64,000 bases of DNA from Mycobacterium sp. E2733 (GCF_001667585.1 NZ_LZJZ01000083.1:1-64000); one strand, 5' to 3'. Shown: positions 24,811 to 33,637, counted from the first letter of the stretch. Notes: generated by a model not told the origin, from the letters alone. A program made the numbers and translations.

Positions 24811-27386
24811 GATTCCTCTCCAGCTCCCGTACGGATCTTCGGCATGCCAATGGACACCGGGATTTTGCGCCCGGCGTGCTCGGTGAATTCGACCGTCGAG
24901 TCGACGGCGTCCGGGGCGTTGACGAACGAGACAAACCGCGACATCTTGTCCGGGTCGTCGAGCACGCCCTTCCATTCACACTTGTAGTTCTGCACATGCC
25001 GCTCCATTGCGGCCTCGAATTCTTCGGCCAGGCCCAGCGAGTCCTCGCACACGACCTCGCGCACGTGGTCGAGACCGCCTTCGAGCGAGTCCACCCAGGG
25101 CGCCGTGCGCTGCAGCCGGTCGGCGGTCCGGATGTAGTACATGACGAACCGGTCGACGTAGCGGACCAGCGTCTCGGTGTCCAGGTCGCCGGCCAACAGC
25201 TGGGCGTGCTTGGGCGTCATGCCGCCGTTGCCACCGACGTAGAGGTTCCAGCCCTTTTCGGTGGCGATGACGCCGACGTCCTTGGAGCGCGCTTCGGCGC
25301 ACTCCCGCGCGCAACCCGAGACGCCCATCTTGATCTTGTGGGGAGCCCGCAGCCCCCGGTAGCGCAGCTCCAGGTCGATGGCCAGCTGCACCGAATCCTG
25401 CTGGCCGTAGCGGCACCAGTCGGTGCCGACGCAGCTCTTCACGGTGCGCAGCGCCTTGCCGTAGGCGTGGCCGGATTCCATCCCGCCCTCGACCAGCCGT
25501 CGCCAGATCTCCGGCAGCTGGTCCACCCGGGCGCCGAACATGTCGATCCGCTGGCCGCCGGTGATCTTGGTGTACAGCCCGAAGTCCTGCGCGATCTGGC
25601 CGATCAGGATCAGGTGCTCGGGCTTGATGTCACCGCCGGGCACCCGCGGCACCACCGAGTAGCTGCCGTTCTTCTGGATGTTGGCCAGGAAGTGGTCGTT
25701 GGAATCCTGCAGCGAGGCTTGTTCGCCTTCGAGGATGTGGTCCGAGCCGGTGGAGGCCAGGATGGAGGCGACCACGGGTTTGCAGATGTCGCAACCCTTT
25801 CCGCGGCCGAAGCGCTCCAGCAGCCCGGAGAAGGTCCGGATCTCGGTGGCCGAGATGATCTCGAAGAGCTCCGCCCGCGACTGGCTGAAGTGCTCGCACA
25901 GCGCCTTGGACTGTTCGACGCCCTCGGCTTCCAGCAGCTGCTTGAGCAGTGGCACGCACGAGCCGCAGGACGTGCCGGCCGCGGTGCACGACTTGAGCGA
26001 GGGCACGTCGGCGCAGCCGTCGGCGATGGCGCACTTCAAATCGCCCTTGCTGACGTTGTTGCACGAGCAGATCTGCGCGGAATCCGGCAGCGCGCCGACT
26101 CCCAACGCCGGAGCCTCGCCCGAGGCGGGCGCGATCAGTGCGAGCGGATCCCCCGGCAGCTCGCTGCCGACCATGGGGCGCAGCACCCCATACGACGAGG
26201 CATCACCCACCAGGACGCCGCCGAGCAGGGTCTTCGCGTCGTCGGACAGCACCAGCTTGGCGTAGGTCTTCTTGACCGCGTCGTTGATGGCGACCTCGAG
26301 GCAGTTCTCGGTGCGACCCATCGCATCGCCGAAGCTGGCCACGTCGACCCCGAGCAGCTTGAGCTTGGTCGACAGGTCCGCTTCGCCGAATTCCGCGGCG
26401 CCGTCCAGCAGGCGGTCGGCCACCACCTCGGCGGAGGTGTACCCCGGCCCCACCAGGCCGTAGCACCGGCCACCGATCGCGGCGACCTCACCGACCGCGT
26501 AGATGTCCGGATCGCTTGTGCGGCACGCCAAGTCGGTCAGCACACCACCGCGCTCGGCGAGTTCCAGACCCGCGGCCCTGGCCAGCTCGTCACGCGGCCT
26601 GATGCCGGCCGCGAAGATGACCAGCCCGGCGTCGATGACCTCGCCGTCGGTCAGGCGCACCCGCACCGACGACACACCGTCGCCATGATCGATCGATTCG
26701 ATCGACTCCGTGCCCGTGCCGACATGCACCGCGATGCCCAAGTCGCCGACCATCTTGGCCAGCAGGGCGCCGCCGCCCTCGTCGATCTGCTGGGCCATCA
26801 GGCGCGGCATCATCTCGACCACGTGGGTCTGTAACCCGAACTGGCGCAGGGCATTAGCGGCCTCGAGGCCCAGCAGTCCACCGCCGATAACGACACCTGC
26901 CGGAGCGCGGCCGGCTTCCACCGTGCGCCGCGCGTCGGCCCGGATGGCGTCGAGGTCGTCGAGCGTGCGGTACACGTGGCACGCCGCCAGGTCGTGGCCG
27001 GGCACCGGCGGAACGAACGCGTAGGACCCGGTGGCCAACACCAACGTGTCGTAGCCGTGCCGTTGCCCGTCGGCCGTAACAACCGACTTCGTTTCCCGGT
27101 CGATCTCGGTGACGCGGGTGTTCAACACCAATCGGACGCGTTCGTCACCCGCGTAGTCGTTGCCCGGCAGTGCCAGCAGCTTGCGATCCCAGCTCTCGGT
27201 GTAGGAGGTCAGGCCGACGCGGTCGTAAGCCGCTTCAGCCTCCTCGGCGAAAACCGTGATGCGCCAAAGTCCCTCGGTGTCACGCGCCCGGAGCGCCTCG
27301 ACGAGGCGGTGCCCCACCATGCCGTGCCCGACTACGACGATGTGACCGCCCGCACACTGAGCGCGCGAAATCCCGTCTGCAGCCAT
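24807..27386 (-). CDS. nirB: Nitrite reductase [NAD(P)H] large subunit NirB
   Basis: An 859-residue multi-domain enzyme reducing nitrite to ammonium with NAD(P)H. Domains in order: FAD/NAD-dependent reductase (VVVGHGMVGHRLVEAL near residue 16, GVVIGGGLLGLEAANAL near 170), a BFD-type [2Fe-2S] domain with CSCNN near residue 438 and downstream Cys pairs, then the ferredoxin-like and sirohaem/[4Fe-4S] halves. The cluster cysteines lie in CVGTDWC near 651 and CAREC near 690. It acts in the cytoplasm with NirD. Upstream are a GlnR-like array (AC at 11-bp spacing) and an 18-bp palindrome, matching nitrogen control with NnaR. Recalled counterpart Rv0252. Confidence 0.96.
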   Translation of the reverse strand: MAADGISRAQCAGGHIVVVGHGMVGHRLVEALRARDTEGLWRITVFAEEAEAAYDRVGLTSYTESWDRKLLALPGNDYAGDERVRLVLNTRVTEIDRETKSVVTADGQRHGYDTLVLATGSYAFVPPVPGHDLAACHVYRTLDDLDAIRADARRTVEAGRAPAGVVIGGGLLGLEAANALRQFGLQTHVVEMMPRLMAQQIDEGGGALLAKMVGDLGIAVHVGTGTESIESIDHGDGVSSVRVRLTDGEVIDAGLVIFAAGIRPRDELARAAGLELAERGGVLTDLACRTSDPDIYAVGEVAAIGGRCYGLVGPGYTSAEVVADRLLDGAAEFGEADLSTKLKLLGVDVASFGDAMGRTENCLEVAINDAVKKTYAKLVLSDDAKTLLGGVLVGDASSYGVLRPMVGSELPGDPLALIAPASGEAPALGVGALPDSAQICSCNNVSKGDLKCAIADGCADVPSLKSCTAAGTSCGSCVPLLKQLLEAEGVEQSKALCEHFSQSRAELFEIISATEIRTFSGLLERFGRGKGCDICKPVVASILASTGSDHILEGEQASLQDSNDHFLANIQKNGSYSVVPRVPGGDIKPEHLILIGQIAQDFGLYTKITGGQRIDMFGARVDQLPEIWRRLVEGGMESGHAYGKALRTVKSCVGTDWCRYGQQDSVQLAIDLELRYRGLRAPHKIKMGVSGCARECAEARSKDVGVIATEKGWNLYVGGNGGMTPKHAQLLAGDLDTETLVRYVDRFVMYYIRTADRLQRTAPWVDSLEGGLDHVREVVCEDSLGLAEEFEAAMERHVQNYKCEWKGVLDDPDKMSRFVSFVNAPDAVDSTVEFTEHAGRKIPVSIGMPKIRTGAGEES

Positions 27387-27430
27387 GGCTTTGAGGCTAG
27401 CGGCCAGAAATTACCGCGATTTCGCCCAAT

Positions 27431-27457
27431 GTGACGGTCCTATGACGAGGATCTCAC
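27431..27457. promoter_or_regulatory. Candidate GlnR site upstream of nirB
   Basis: GTGAC (27431), ATGAC (27442) and CTCAC (27453) place three AC dinucleotides at exact 11-bp intervals, the AC-n9-AC hallmark of GlnR. The array lies 45-71 bp upstream of the nirB start. The flanking spacing is shared with hsp on the other side, so which gene it serves is inferred. Confidence 0.45.
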
Positions 27458-27460
27458 AAC

Positions 27461-27478
27461 TCACAGGGAGCCCTGTGA
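27461..27478. promoter_or_regulatory. Perfect 18-bp palindrome between nirB and hsp
   Basis: TCACAGGG-AG-CCCTGTGA, an 8-2-8 inverted repeat 75 bp upstream of nirB and adjoining the GlnR-like array. It is a candidate operator for NnaR or another nirB regulator. A terminator role is unlikely at this divergent junction. Confidence 0.45.
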
Positions 27479-27509
27479 ATATTCGTTCGCCCAGGGCGAA
27501 CGCCTAGGT

Positions 27510-27537
27510 GGAACTTAAGCGTGGTCGACTCATGTTT
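27510..27537 (+). promoter_or_regulatory. Heat-shock promoter with HspR-type HAIR element
   Basis: CTTAAGC-N7-ACTCATG (27514-27534) matches the HspR inverted repeat CTTGAGT-N7-ACTCAAG at 11 of 14 positions with the correct spacer. It overlaps GGAAC (27510) and GTTT (27534), which fit a SigH/SigE-type -35/-10 pair. The start of hsp is about 75 bp downstream. Confidence 0.55.
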
Positions 27538-27613
27538 TTCCTTATAGCCGGCCGGAAGGGCGCCGGACACAGCAAATCCACAACAAAGCTCAAGGAAGTA
27601 CAAGGAGATCCCC

Positions 27614-28054
27614 ATGAGTAACCTCGCCTTGTGGTCGCGACCGGCCTGGGACACCGACCGGTGGTTGCGCGACTTCTTCGGCCCCGCCGCCGCCTCCGAC
27701 TGGTACAAGCCGCTGACCAGCGGTTTCAATCCGGCGTGCGAGATCGTCAAGGACGGCGACGACGCGATCGTACGGGTGGAGCTCCCCGGCGTTGACGTCG
27801 AGAAGGACGTCAACGTAGAGGTCGACCGCGGCCGGCTCGTGATCCACGGCGAACGCCGCGACGAGCACGCCGAAGAAAAAGAGGGGCGCACCCTGCGCGA
27901 GGTCCGCTACGGATCCTTCCGCCGGTCGTTCCAGCTGCCGGCCCATGTCACCGGCGACGCCATCACGGCCTCGTACGACGCCGGCCTGCTGACCGTGCGG
28001 GTCACCGGCGCCTATGCGGGAAACCAGGCGCAGCGCATCGAAATCACCAAATAA
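27614..28054 (+). CDS. acr2: Small heat-shock protein, Hsp20/alpha-crystallin family (Acr2-like)
   Basis: A 146-residue Hsp20 chaperone. The alpha-crystallin domain spans about residues 42-135: NPACEIVKDGDDAIVRVELPGVDVEKDVNVEV, GRLVIHGERRDEH, and the signature SYDAGLLTVRV near the end. The short N-terminus (WSRPAWDTDRWLRDFFG) is typical. It should hold unfolded proteins in the cytoplasm during heat or oxidative stress. An AAGGAG ribosome site precedes the ATG. Upstream sit a HAIR-like element and a SigH/SigE-like promoter, as expected for acr2. It matches recalled Rv0251c. A 12-bp terminator hairpin follows. Confidence 0.94.
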   Translation: MSNLALWSRPAWDTDRWLRDFFGPAAASDWYKPLTSGFNPACEIVKDGDDAIVRVELPGVDVEKDVNVEVDRGRLVIHGERRDEHAEEKEGRTLREVRYGSFRRSFQLPAHVTGDAITASYDAGLLTVRVTGAYAGNQAQRIEITK

Positions 28055-28065
28055 GAGGTGAACAA

Positions 28066-28104
28066 CGAATCCTGCGGGGCCACCGGCTCCGCAGGATTCG
28101 TTTG
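28066..28104. terminator. Bidirectional terminator after hsp
   Basis: CGAATCCTGCGG pairs perfectly with CCGCAGGATTCG around an 11-nt loop, followed by TTTG. It lies between the convergent hsp and PEP-mutase-like genes. Confidence 0.8.
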
Positions 28105-28128
28105 CCGCGCAAGCGTTTCCACGTCGGG

Positions 28129-28887
28129 TCAGCCCCAGCGCGCAAGCAGCTCCTTGCCCCGGGCCGCCAGCGCGGCCTGGAAGAAGGGGCCGAAGCTGAT
28201 GCGGGCGACGCCCAGCGGCCCGAACGACGCCGGGTCGTCCTGATCGGGCAGCGCGATCGCGTTGACCGGTAACGGCAGCTCTGCGGCCAAGCGGCGCAAC
28301 GCCTCCGGGTCGTGGCGGCCCACCGGGTAGAGCACGTCGGCGCCGGCCGCCGCGGCCTCGGTCAGCCGCGCCACGGCCCGCTCGACCCGGTCCGCATCGT
28401 CCCCGTCCTTACGCAGAAACAGATCGGTGCGGGCGTTGATCACGACGTGCACCCCGGCCGCATCGCCGGCCGCCCGCAGCGCGCCCACCAACTCGGCGTG
28501 CTCACCGGCGGACCGCAGCCGCTTTCCGTCCGAGTGCACGGTGTCTTCGATGTTCAGCCCGACGGCCCCCACGCTCAGCAGGCCCTCGATCACGCGCTCG
28601 GCCGCCAACCCGTAGCCGGATTCGATGTCCACCGACACCGGAACGTCGACCGCGGCCGTGATCTGGGCGACCCGGGCCAGCACGTCGTCGAAAGACATGC
28701 CCTCACCGTCGGCTTTGCCGATCGAGTCGGCCAGCGGATGGCTGCCGACGGTGAGCGCGGCGAACCCGGCGTCGGTGGCGAGCCGGGCCGACCAGGCGTC
28801 CCACACGGTCGGCAGGACAACGGGGTCACCCGGTCGGTGCAGGTCGAGCAGCGTGGTGGCACGTTCGGCGGCGGTCTGACCTGGCAT
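28129..28887 (-). CDS. Isocitrate lyase/PEP mutase superfamily enzyme
   Basis: A 252-residue TIM-barrel protein of the phosphoenolpyruvate mutase/isocitrate lyase superfamily. It has WDAWSARLATDAGFAALTVGSHPLADS, the Mg-binding region VPVSVDIESGYG (about 80-92), VGLNIEDTVHSDGKRL and VVINARTDLFL. The catalytic KKCGH loop of true isocitrate lyase is absent, so it more likely cleaves or rearranges a different carbon-carbon or carbon-phosphorus bond, such as a methylisocitrate-lyase- or oxaloacetate-hydrolase-like activity. It is divergent from the Sdh1 operon. The substrate is unknown. Confidence 0.82.
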   Translation of the reverse strand: MPGQTAAERATTLLDLHRPGDPVVLPTVWDAWSARLATDAGFAALTVGSHPLADSIGKADGEGMSFDDVLARVAQITAAVDVPVSVDIESGYGLAAERVIEGLLSVGAVGLNIEDTVHSDGKRLRSAGEHAELVGALRAAGDAAGVHVVINARTDLFLRKDGDDADRVERAVARLTEAAAAGADVLYPVGRHDPEALRRLAAELPLPVNAIALPDQDDPASFGPLGVARISFGPFFQAALAARGKELLARWG

Positions 28888-28924
28888 GGGCGTGTTTGCT
28901 CCGTGTTTTGCGGGGACGCAAGTC

Positions 28925-28938
28925 GCCTGACGTCAGGC
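28925..28938. promoter_or_regulatory. Perfect palindrome GCCTGACGTCAGGC
   Basis: A 14-bp gapless inverted repeat in the shared promoter region of the PEP-mutase-like gene and the Sdh1 operon. It suits a dimeric regulator. No family is assigned. Confidence 0.4.
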
Positions 28939-29001
28939 TGTGCCGTGGATAGTATCGGGGGCGTACTGTGATCCGTAACACCGCCCGCGCAAGGAGATCC
29001 G

Positions 29002-29298
29002 TTGAGCACGACTACCGAACTCGCCGAACTGCACGACCTCATCGGCGGCCTGCGGCGGTGCGTGGGCTCCCTGAAGAGTCGCTACGGTGACAACCCGGCG
29101 ATGCGGCGCATCGTCATCGACGCCGACCGGATCCTGTCGGACGTCGAACTGCTCGACACCGACGTGTCCGAGTTGGACCTGACGCGCGCCACCGTGCAGC
29201 AGTCAAGCGAGAAGATCGTCATTCCCGACACCCAGTACGACAGCGAATTCTGGCGCGATGTCGACGACGAGGGTGTCGGGGGTCACAGCAGGTCCTGA
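29002..29298 (+). CDS. Conserved small protein heading the Sdh1 operon
   Basis: A 98-residue acidic, mainly helical protein: TELAELHDLIGGLRRCVGSLKSRYGDNPAMRRIVIDADRILSDVELL. It ends in a flexible tail with PDTQYDSEFWRDVDDEGVGG. It begins with TTG, supported by an AAGGAGATCC ribosome site. It matches recalled Rv0250c (97 residues) and lies 78 bp ahead of the succinate dehydrogenase genes, in the same direction. No domain or function is recognised; it may be an accessory or regulatory factor of the complex. Confidence 0.8.
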   Translation: MSTTTELAELHDLIGGLRRCVGSLKSRYGDNPAMRRIVIDADRILSDVELLDTDVSELDLTRATVQQSSEKIVIPDTQYDSEFWRDVDDEGVGGHSRS

Positions 29299-29376
29299 CA
29301 ACCCAAGCCCCCCGGAAATGAGGGGGTGCTCTCTGTGTACCCTTCGACCAACAGCCCGTTCGAAGAGGAACACTAG

Positions 29377-30204
29377 ATGAGCGCACCCACGGCGAACCGT
29401 CCTGCGTCCGGTGTCTTTTCACCCACACGCGCCCAGATCTCGCAACGGACCCTACGCACCGACCGGTGGTGGATGTCGCCGCTGCGGATCGACCTGGGTT
29501 TCGCCGCGTTCCTCATCTACGCGACGGCGCGCGCGTTTCAACAGGATTACTTCTTCGTCCCGAAGTACCACTACCTGACGCCGTTCTACTCGCCGTGCGT
29601 GAGCAAGGCGTGCGGTGAGGCCGGCGACTTCTGGCCGCAGATCCTGCCGGACGTGTGGTGGCTGCCGTACGCGGCGCTGACGTTGCCGTTCCTGTTGCTG
29701 TTCCGGCTGACCTGTTATTACTACCGCGGCGCCTACTACCGCACGGTCTGGCAGTCGCCCGTCTCCTGCGCGGTGGCCGAGCCCCGCGTCCACTACACCG
29801 GCGAGACCAGGCTCCCGCTGATCATCCAGAACAGCCACCGGTACTTCTTCTATATCGCCGGCATCATCTCGGTGATCAACACTTACGACGCGATCATCGG
29901 TTTCCACTCCGACTCCGGCCCGCATGGCTTCGGCTTCGGCCTGGGCAACCTGATCATGGTGGGCAACGTCGTCATGCTGTGGATTTACACCCTGTCCTGC
30001 CACTCGTGCCGGCACGTGACCGGCGGGCGGCTCAAGCACTTCTCCAAGCACCCTGTGCGGTACTGGATCTGGACCCAGGTCAGCCACATCAACACCCGGC
30101 ACAAGCAGTATGCGTGGATAACGCTGGGGACCCTGATGCTCACCGATTTCTACATCGCGCTGGTGGCCGGTGGCGCCATCCCCGATTTGAGATTTGTTGG
30201 CTGA
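29377..30204 (+). CDS. Succinate dehydrogenase Sdh1 membrane anchor
   Basis: A 275-residue protein with about five membrane helices (near 38-55, 95-115, 150-170, 185-205 and 245-265). Conserved His residues in NSHRYFFYIAG and CHSCRHVTGGRLKHFSKH suggest haem coordination. It matches recalled Rv0249c, the membrane subunit of mycobacterial Sdh1, and precedes the flavoprotein gene by 40 bp. It anchors the complex and should pass electrons to menaquinone. The ribosome site AAGAGGAA precedes the ATG. Confidence 0.88.
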   Translation: MSAPTANRPASGVFSPTRAQISQRTLRTDRWWMSPLRIDLGFAAFLIYATARAFQQDYFFVPKYHYLTPFYSPCVSKACGEAGDFWPQILPDVWWLPYAALTLPFLLLFRLTCYYYRGAYYRTVWQSPVSCAVAEPRVHYTGETRLPLIIQNSHRYFFYIAGIISVINTYDAIIGFHSDSGPHGFGFGLGNLIMVGNVVMLWIYTLSCHSCRHVTGGRLKHFSKHPVRYWIWTQVSHINTRHKQYAWITLGTLMLTDFYIALVAGGAIPDLRFVG

Positions 30205-30244
30205 CAGGCCATTTGAGGATAACCAGAATTTAGCGAGGGTTTTC

Positions 30245-32161
30245 ATGGTTGAGGTCGAGCGGCATGCCTACGACGTAGTCGTCATCGGTGCCGGCGGCGC
30301 GGGACTGCGGGCGGTCATCGAGGCGCGGGAACGTGGCCTCAAGGTCGCGGTGGTGTGCAAGTCCCTGTTCGGCAAGGCCCACACGGTGATGGCCGAGGGC
30401 GGCGCCGCGGCCTCGATGGGTAATGCCAACCCGAAGGACAACTGGAAGACCCACTTCGGCGACACCATGCGCGGCGGGAAGTTCCTGAACAACTGGCGGA
30501 TGGCCGAGTTGCACGCCAAGGAGGCGCCGGACCGGGTCTGGGAGCTGGAGACGTACGGCGCGCTGTTCGATCGCACGAAGGACGGCAAGATCAGCCAGCG
30601 CAACTTCGGCGGGCACACCTACCCGCGACTGGCGCACGTCGGCGACCGCACCGGCCTGGAGTTGATCCGTACGTTGCAGCAGAAGATCGTCTCGCTGCAG
30701 CAGGAAGATCACGCCGAACTCGGCGATTACGACGCGCGGATCAAGGTGTTCGCCGAGTGCACCATCACCGAGTTGCTCAAGGACGGGGACGCGATCGCCG
30801 GGGCGTTCGGCTACTGGCGCGAGACGGGCCAGTTCGTCCTCTTCGAGGCGCCCGCGGTGGTGCTCGCCACCGGCGGCATCGGCAAGTCGTTCAAGGTCAC
30901 CTCGAACTCCTGGGAGTACACCGGCGACGGGCACGCGCTCGCGCTGCGGGCGGGCGCGTCGCTGATCAACATGGAGTTTGTCCAGTTCCACCCGACCGGC
31001 ATGGTGTGGCCGCCCAGCGTGAAGGGGATCCTCGTCACCGAGGGTGTCCGCGGCGACGGCGGTGTCCTGAAGAACTCCGACGACAAGCGGTTCATGTTCG
31101 ACTACATCCCGCCGGTCTTCAAGGGTCAGTACGCGGAGACCGAACAAGAGGCCGACCAGTGGCTCAAGGACAACGACTCGGCCCGCCGCACCCCCGACCT
31201 GCTGCCCCGCGATGAGGTCGCGCGCGCGATCAATTCGGAGGTCAAGGCCGGCCGGGGCAGCCCACACGGCGGCGTGTTCCTCGACATCGCGTCGAGGTTG
31301 ACGCCCGAGGAGATCAAGCGACGCCTGCCGTCGATGTACCACCAGTTCAAGGAGCTGGCCGGGGTCGACATCACCAAGGAGCCGATGGAAGTCGGTCCCA
31401 CCTGTCACTACGTGATGGGCGGCGTCGAGGTGGACGCCGACACCGGGGCGGCGACGGTCCCGGGCCTGTTCGCCGCGGGCGAGTGCTCCGGCGGCATGCA
31501 CGGCTCCAACCGGCTGGGCGGCAACTCGCTTTCGGATCTGCTGGTGTTCGGCCGCCGGGCCGGCCTGGGCGCGGCCGACTACGTGCGGGCGCTGAGCAGC
31601 CGCCCGACGATCTCGGCGGAGGCCGTCGAGACCGCCTCGAAGAGGGCGCTGGCCCCCTTCGAGGGGCCGACCAACGGCGCCCCGGCGGAGAACCCCTACG
31701 CGCTGCAGCTCGAGCTGCAGCAGTCGATGAACGACCTGGTCGGCATCATCCGCAAGGCCGACGAGATCGCCGAGGCGCTCGGACGGCTCGACAGGCTGCG
31801 CGAGCGGTTCAAGAACATTCGCGTGGAGGGCGGTCGCGAGTACAACCCGGGCTGGAACCTGGCCATCGATCTGCGCAGCATGCTGCTGGTCAGCGAGTGC
31901 GTCGCCAGGGCCGCTCTGGAACGCACCGAAAGCCGCGGCGGACACACCCGCGACGACCACCCGTCGATGGATTCGGGGTGGCGCAATGTGCTGCTGGTCT
32001 GCCGGGCCGCCGGCGGCGACGAGGTCATTCCGGACATCAGCATCACCCGCAAGGACCAGGTGCCGATGCGACCCGATCTGCTGGAGCTCTTCGAGATCTC
32101 CGAGCTGGAGAAGTACTACACCGACGACGAGCTGGCCGAGCATCCAGGACGGAGAGGCTGA
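30245..32161 (+). CDS. sdhA: Succinate dehydrogenase Sdh1 flavoprotein subunit
   Basis: A 638-residue fumarate reductase/succinate dehydrogenase flavoprotein. It carries the FAD-binding VVVIGAGGAGLRAVIEA at 11-27, the likely FAD-linking His46 in KAHTVMAEGG, the substrate region FVQFHPTGMVWPPSVKGILVTEGVRGDGG and GLFAAGECSGGMHGSNRLGGNSL. It oxidises succinate to fumarate. The ATG at 30245 (MVEVERHAYDVVVIG) is used because the N-terminus then begins just before the FAD fold; an upstream frame overlaps the previous gene. The stop overlaps the sdhB ATG by one base. Recalled counterpart Rv0248c. Confidence 0.95.
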   Translation: MVEVERHAYDVVVIGAGGAGLRAVIEARERGLKVAVVCKSLFGKAHTVMAEGGAAASMGNANPKDNWKTHFGDTMRGGKFLNNWRMAELHAKEAPDRVWELETYGALFDRTKDGKISQRNFGGHTYPRLAHVGDRTGLELIRTLQQKIVSLQQEDHAELGDYDARIKVFAECTITELLKDGDAIAGAFGYWRETGQFVLFEAPAVVLATGGIGKSFKVTSNSWEYTGDGHALALRAGASLINMEFVQFHPTGMVWPPSVKGILVTEGVRGDGGVLKNSDDKRFMFDYIPPVFKGQYAETEQEADQWLKDNDSARRTPDLLPRDEVARAINSEVKAGRGSPHGGVFLDIASRLTPEEIKRRLPSMYHQFKELAGVDITKEPMEVGPTCHYVMGGVEVDADTGAATVPGLFAAGECSGGMHGSNRLGGNSLSDLLVFGRRAGLGAADYVRALSSRPTISAEAVETASKRALAPFEGPTNGAPAENPYALQLELQQSMNDLVGIIRKADEIAEALGRLDRLRERFKNIRVEGGREYNPGWNLAIDLRSMLLVSECVARAALERTESRGGHTRDDHPSMDSGWRNVLLVCRAAGGDEVIPDISITRKDQVPMRPDLLELFEISELEKYYTDDELAEHPGRRG

Positions 32162-32907
32162 TGACCTACGACGCGACCATGCGTGTGTGGCGCGGTGACG
32201 ATGCCAGCGGCGCGCTGCAGGATTTCACGGTGGAAGTCAACGAGGGCGAGGTGGTGCTCGACATCATCCATCGTCTGCAGCAGACCCAGACGCCGGACCT
32301 CGCCGTGCGGTGGAACTGTAAGGCGGGCAAGTGCGGCTCCTGCTCGGCGGAGATCAACGGGGTCCCGCGGCTGATGTGCATGACGCGGATGTCCACGTTC
32401 GCCGAGGACGAGGTGGTGACCGTCACGCCGCTGCGGACGTTCCCGGTGATCCGCGATCTGGTCACCGACGTCTCCTTCAACTACGAGAAGGCGCGCGAGA
32501 TGCCCGCCTTCGCGCCGCCCAAAGACCTGCAGCCGGGCGAGTACCGGATGGCGCAGGCCGATGTCGAGCGCTCGCAGGAGTTCCGCAAGTGCATCGAGTG
32601 CTTCCTGTGTCAGAACGTCTGCCACGTGATCCGCGATCACGAGGAAAACAAGAAGGCGTTCTCCGGGCCCCGTCTTTTCATCCGGCTCGCCGAACTGGAG
32701 ATGCATCCGCTCGACACCGCGGACCGGCGGGATCTGGCGCAGGACGAGGCGGGCCTGGGATATTGCAACATCACCAAGTGCTGCACCGAGGTCTGCCCGG
32801 AAAACATCAAGATCACCGACAACGCCATCATCCCGATGAAAGAGCGGGTCGCCGGTCGCCGCTACGACCCCGTGGTGTGGCTGGGCAACAAGCTGTTCCG
32901 GCGCTGA
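32161..32907 (+). CDS. sdhB: Succinate dehydrogenase Sdh1 iron-sulphur subunit
   Basis: A 248-residue iron-sulphur protein. The [2Fe-2S] cysteines are Cys53, Cys58, Cys61 and Cys73 (CKAGKCGSC...C). The second domain has CIECFLCQNVC and CNITKCCTEVCPE for the remaining clusters. It passes electrons from the flavoprotein to the membrane anchor. The sdhA stop and this ATG share one base, so translation is coupled. Length equals the recalled Rv0247c (248 residues). Confidence 0.95.
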   Translation: MTYDATMRVWRGDDASGALQDFTVEVNEGEVVLDIIHRLQQTQTPDLAVRWNCKAGKCGSCSAEINGVPRLMCMTRMSTFAEDEVVTVTPLRTFPVIRDLVTDVSFNYEKAREMPAFAPPKDLQPGEYRMAQADVERSQEFRKCIECFLCQNVCHVIRDHEENKKAFSGPRLFIRLAELEMHPLDTADRRDLAQDEAGLGYCNITKCCTEVCPENIKITDNAIIPMKERVAGRRYDPVVWLGNKLFRR

Positions 32908-32922
32908 CCCAGGCGTTAGCCC

Positions 32923-32938
32923 ACCCGGCGCGCCGGGT
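32923..32938. terminator. Self-complementary hairpin after sdhB
   Basis: ACCCGGCGCGCCGGGT is a perfect 16-bp palindrome 15 bp beyond the sdhB stop. It could act as a U-tract-less terminator of the Sdh1 operon. Confidence 0.4.
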
Positions 32939-32981
32939 ACTCGCATAATCAACCCAAACTCCGAAAGGCAGCGTGGGAGAT

Positions 32982-33137
32982 ATGCGAGACACCACCAGCA
33001 TCAACGAAATTCGAACGGCTATCCGGGAGTTGTCCGCGCGCGCCGATCTTGCGCGCAAGGAAGGCCGCCCCGACGACGCCGCCGAGATCGAGCAGCGGAT
33101 AGCGGGCTTCCGGGCGGAACTCAGCCGCCGCCCATAA
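32982..33137 (+). CDS. Small helical protein (51 residues)
   Basis: The reading frame MRDTTSINEIRTAIRELSAR continues ADLARKEGRPDDAAEIEQRI and ends RAELSRRP. It is entirely charged and helical. The second half resembles a UVR-type helical hairpin (EGRPDDAAEIEQRIAGFRAEL), a motif used for protein contacts. A GGGAGAT ribosome site sits directly before the ATG, and the stop falls 5 bp before the convergent flavin-reductase gene. Codon third positions are largely G/C, as in its neighbours. Function is unknown. Confidence 0.62.
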   Translation: MRDTTSINEIRTAIRELSARADLARKEGRPDDAAEIEQRIAGFRAELSRRP

Positions 33138-33142
33138 TCGCG

Positions 33143-33637
<495 letters not shown>

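Noticed and set aside
27461..27478. CRP/Cmr site
   Set aside because: The palindrome has CAC...GTG order, the reverse of the GTG...CAC CRP consensus.
30230..32143. 637-residue minus-strand frame opposite sdhA
   Set aside because: Shadow of the flavoprotein gene; composition is Arg/Leu/Gln-rich without motifs.
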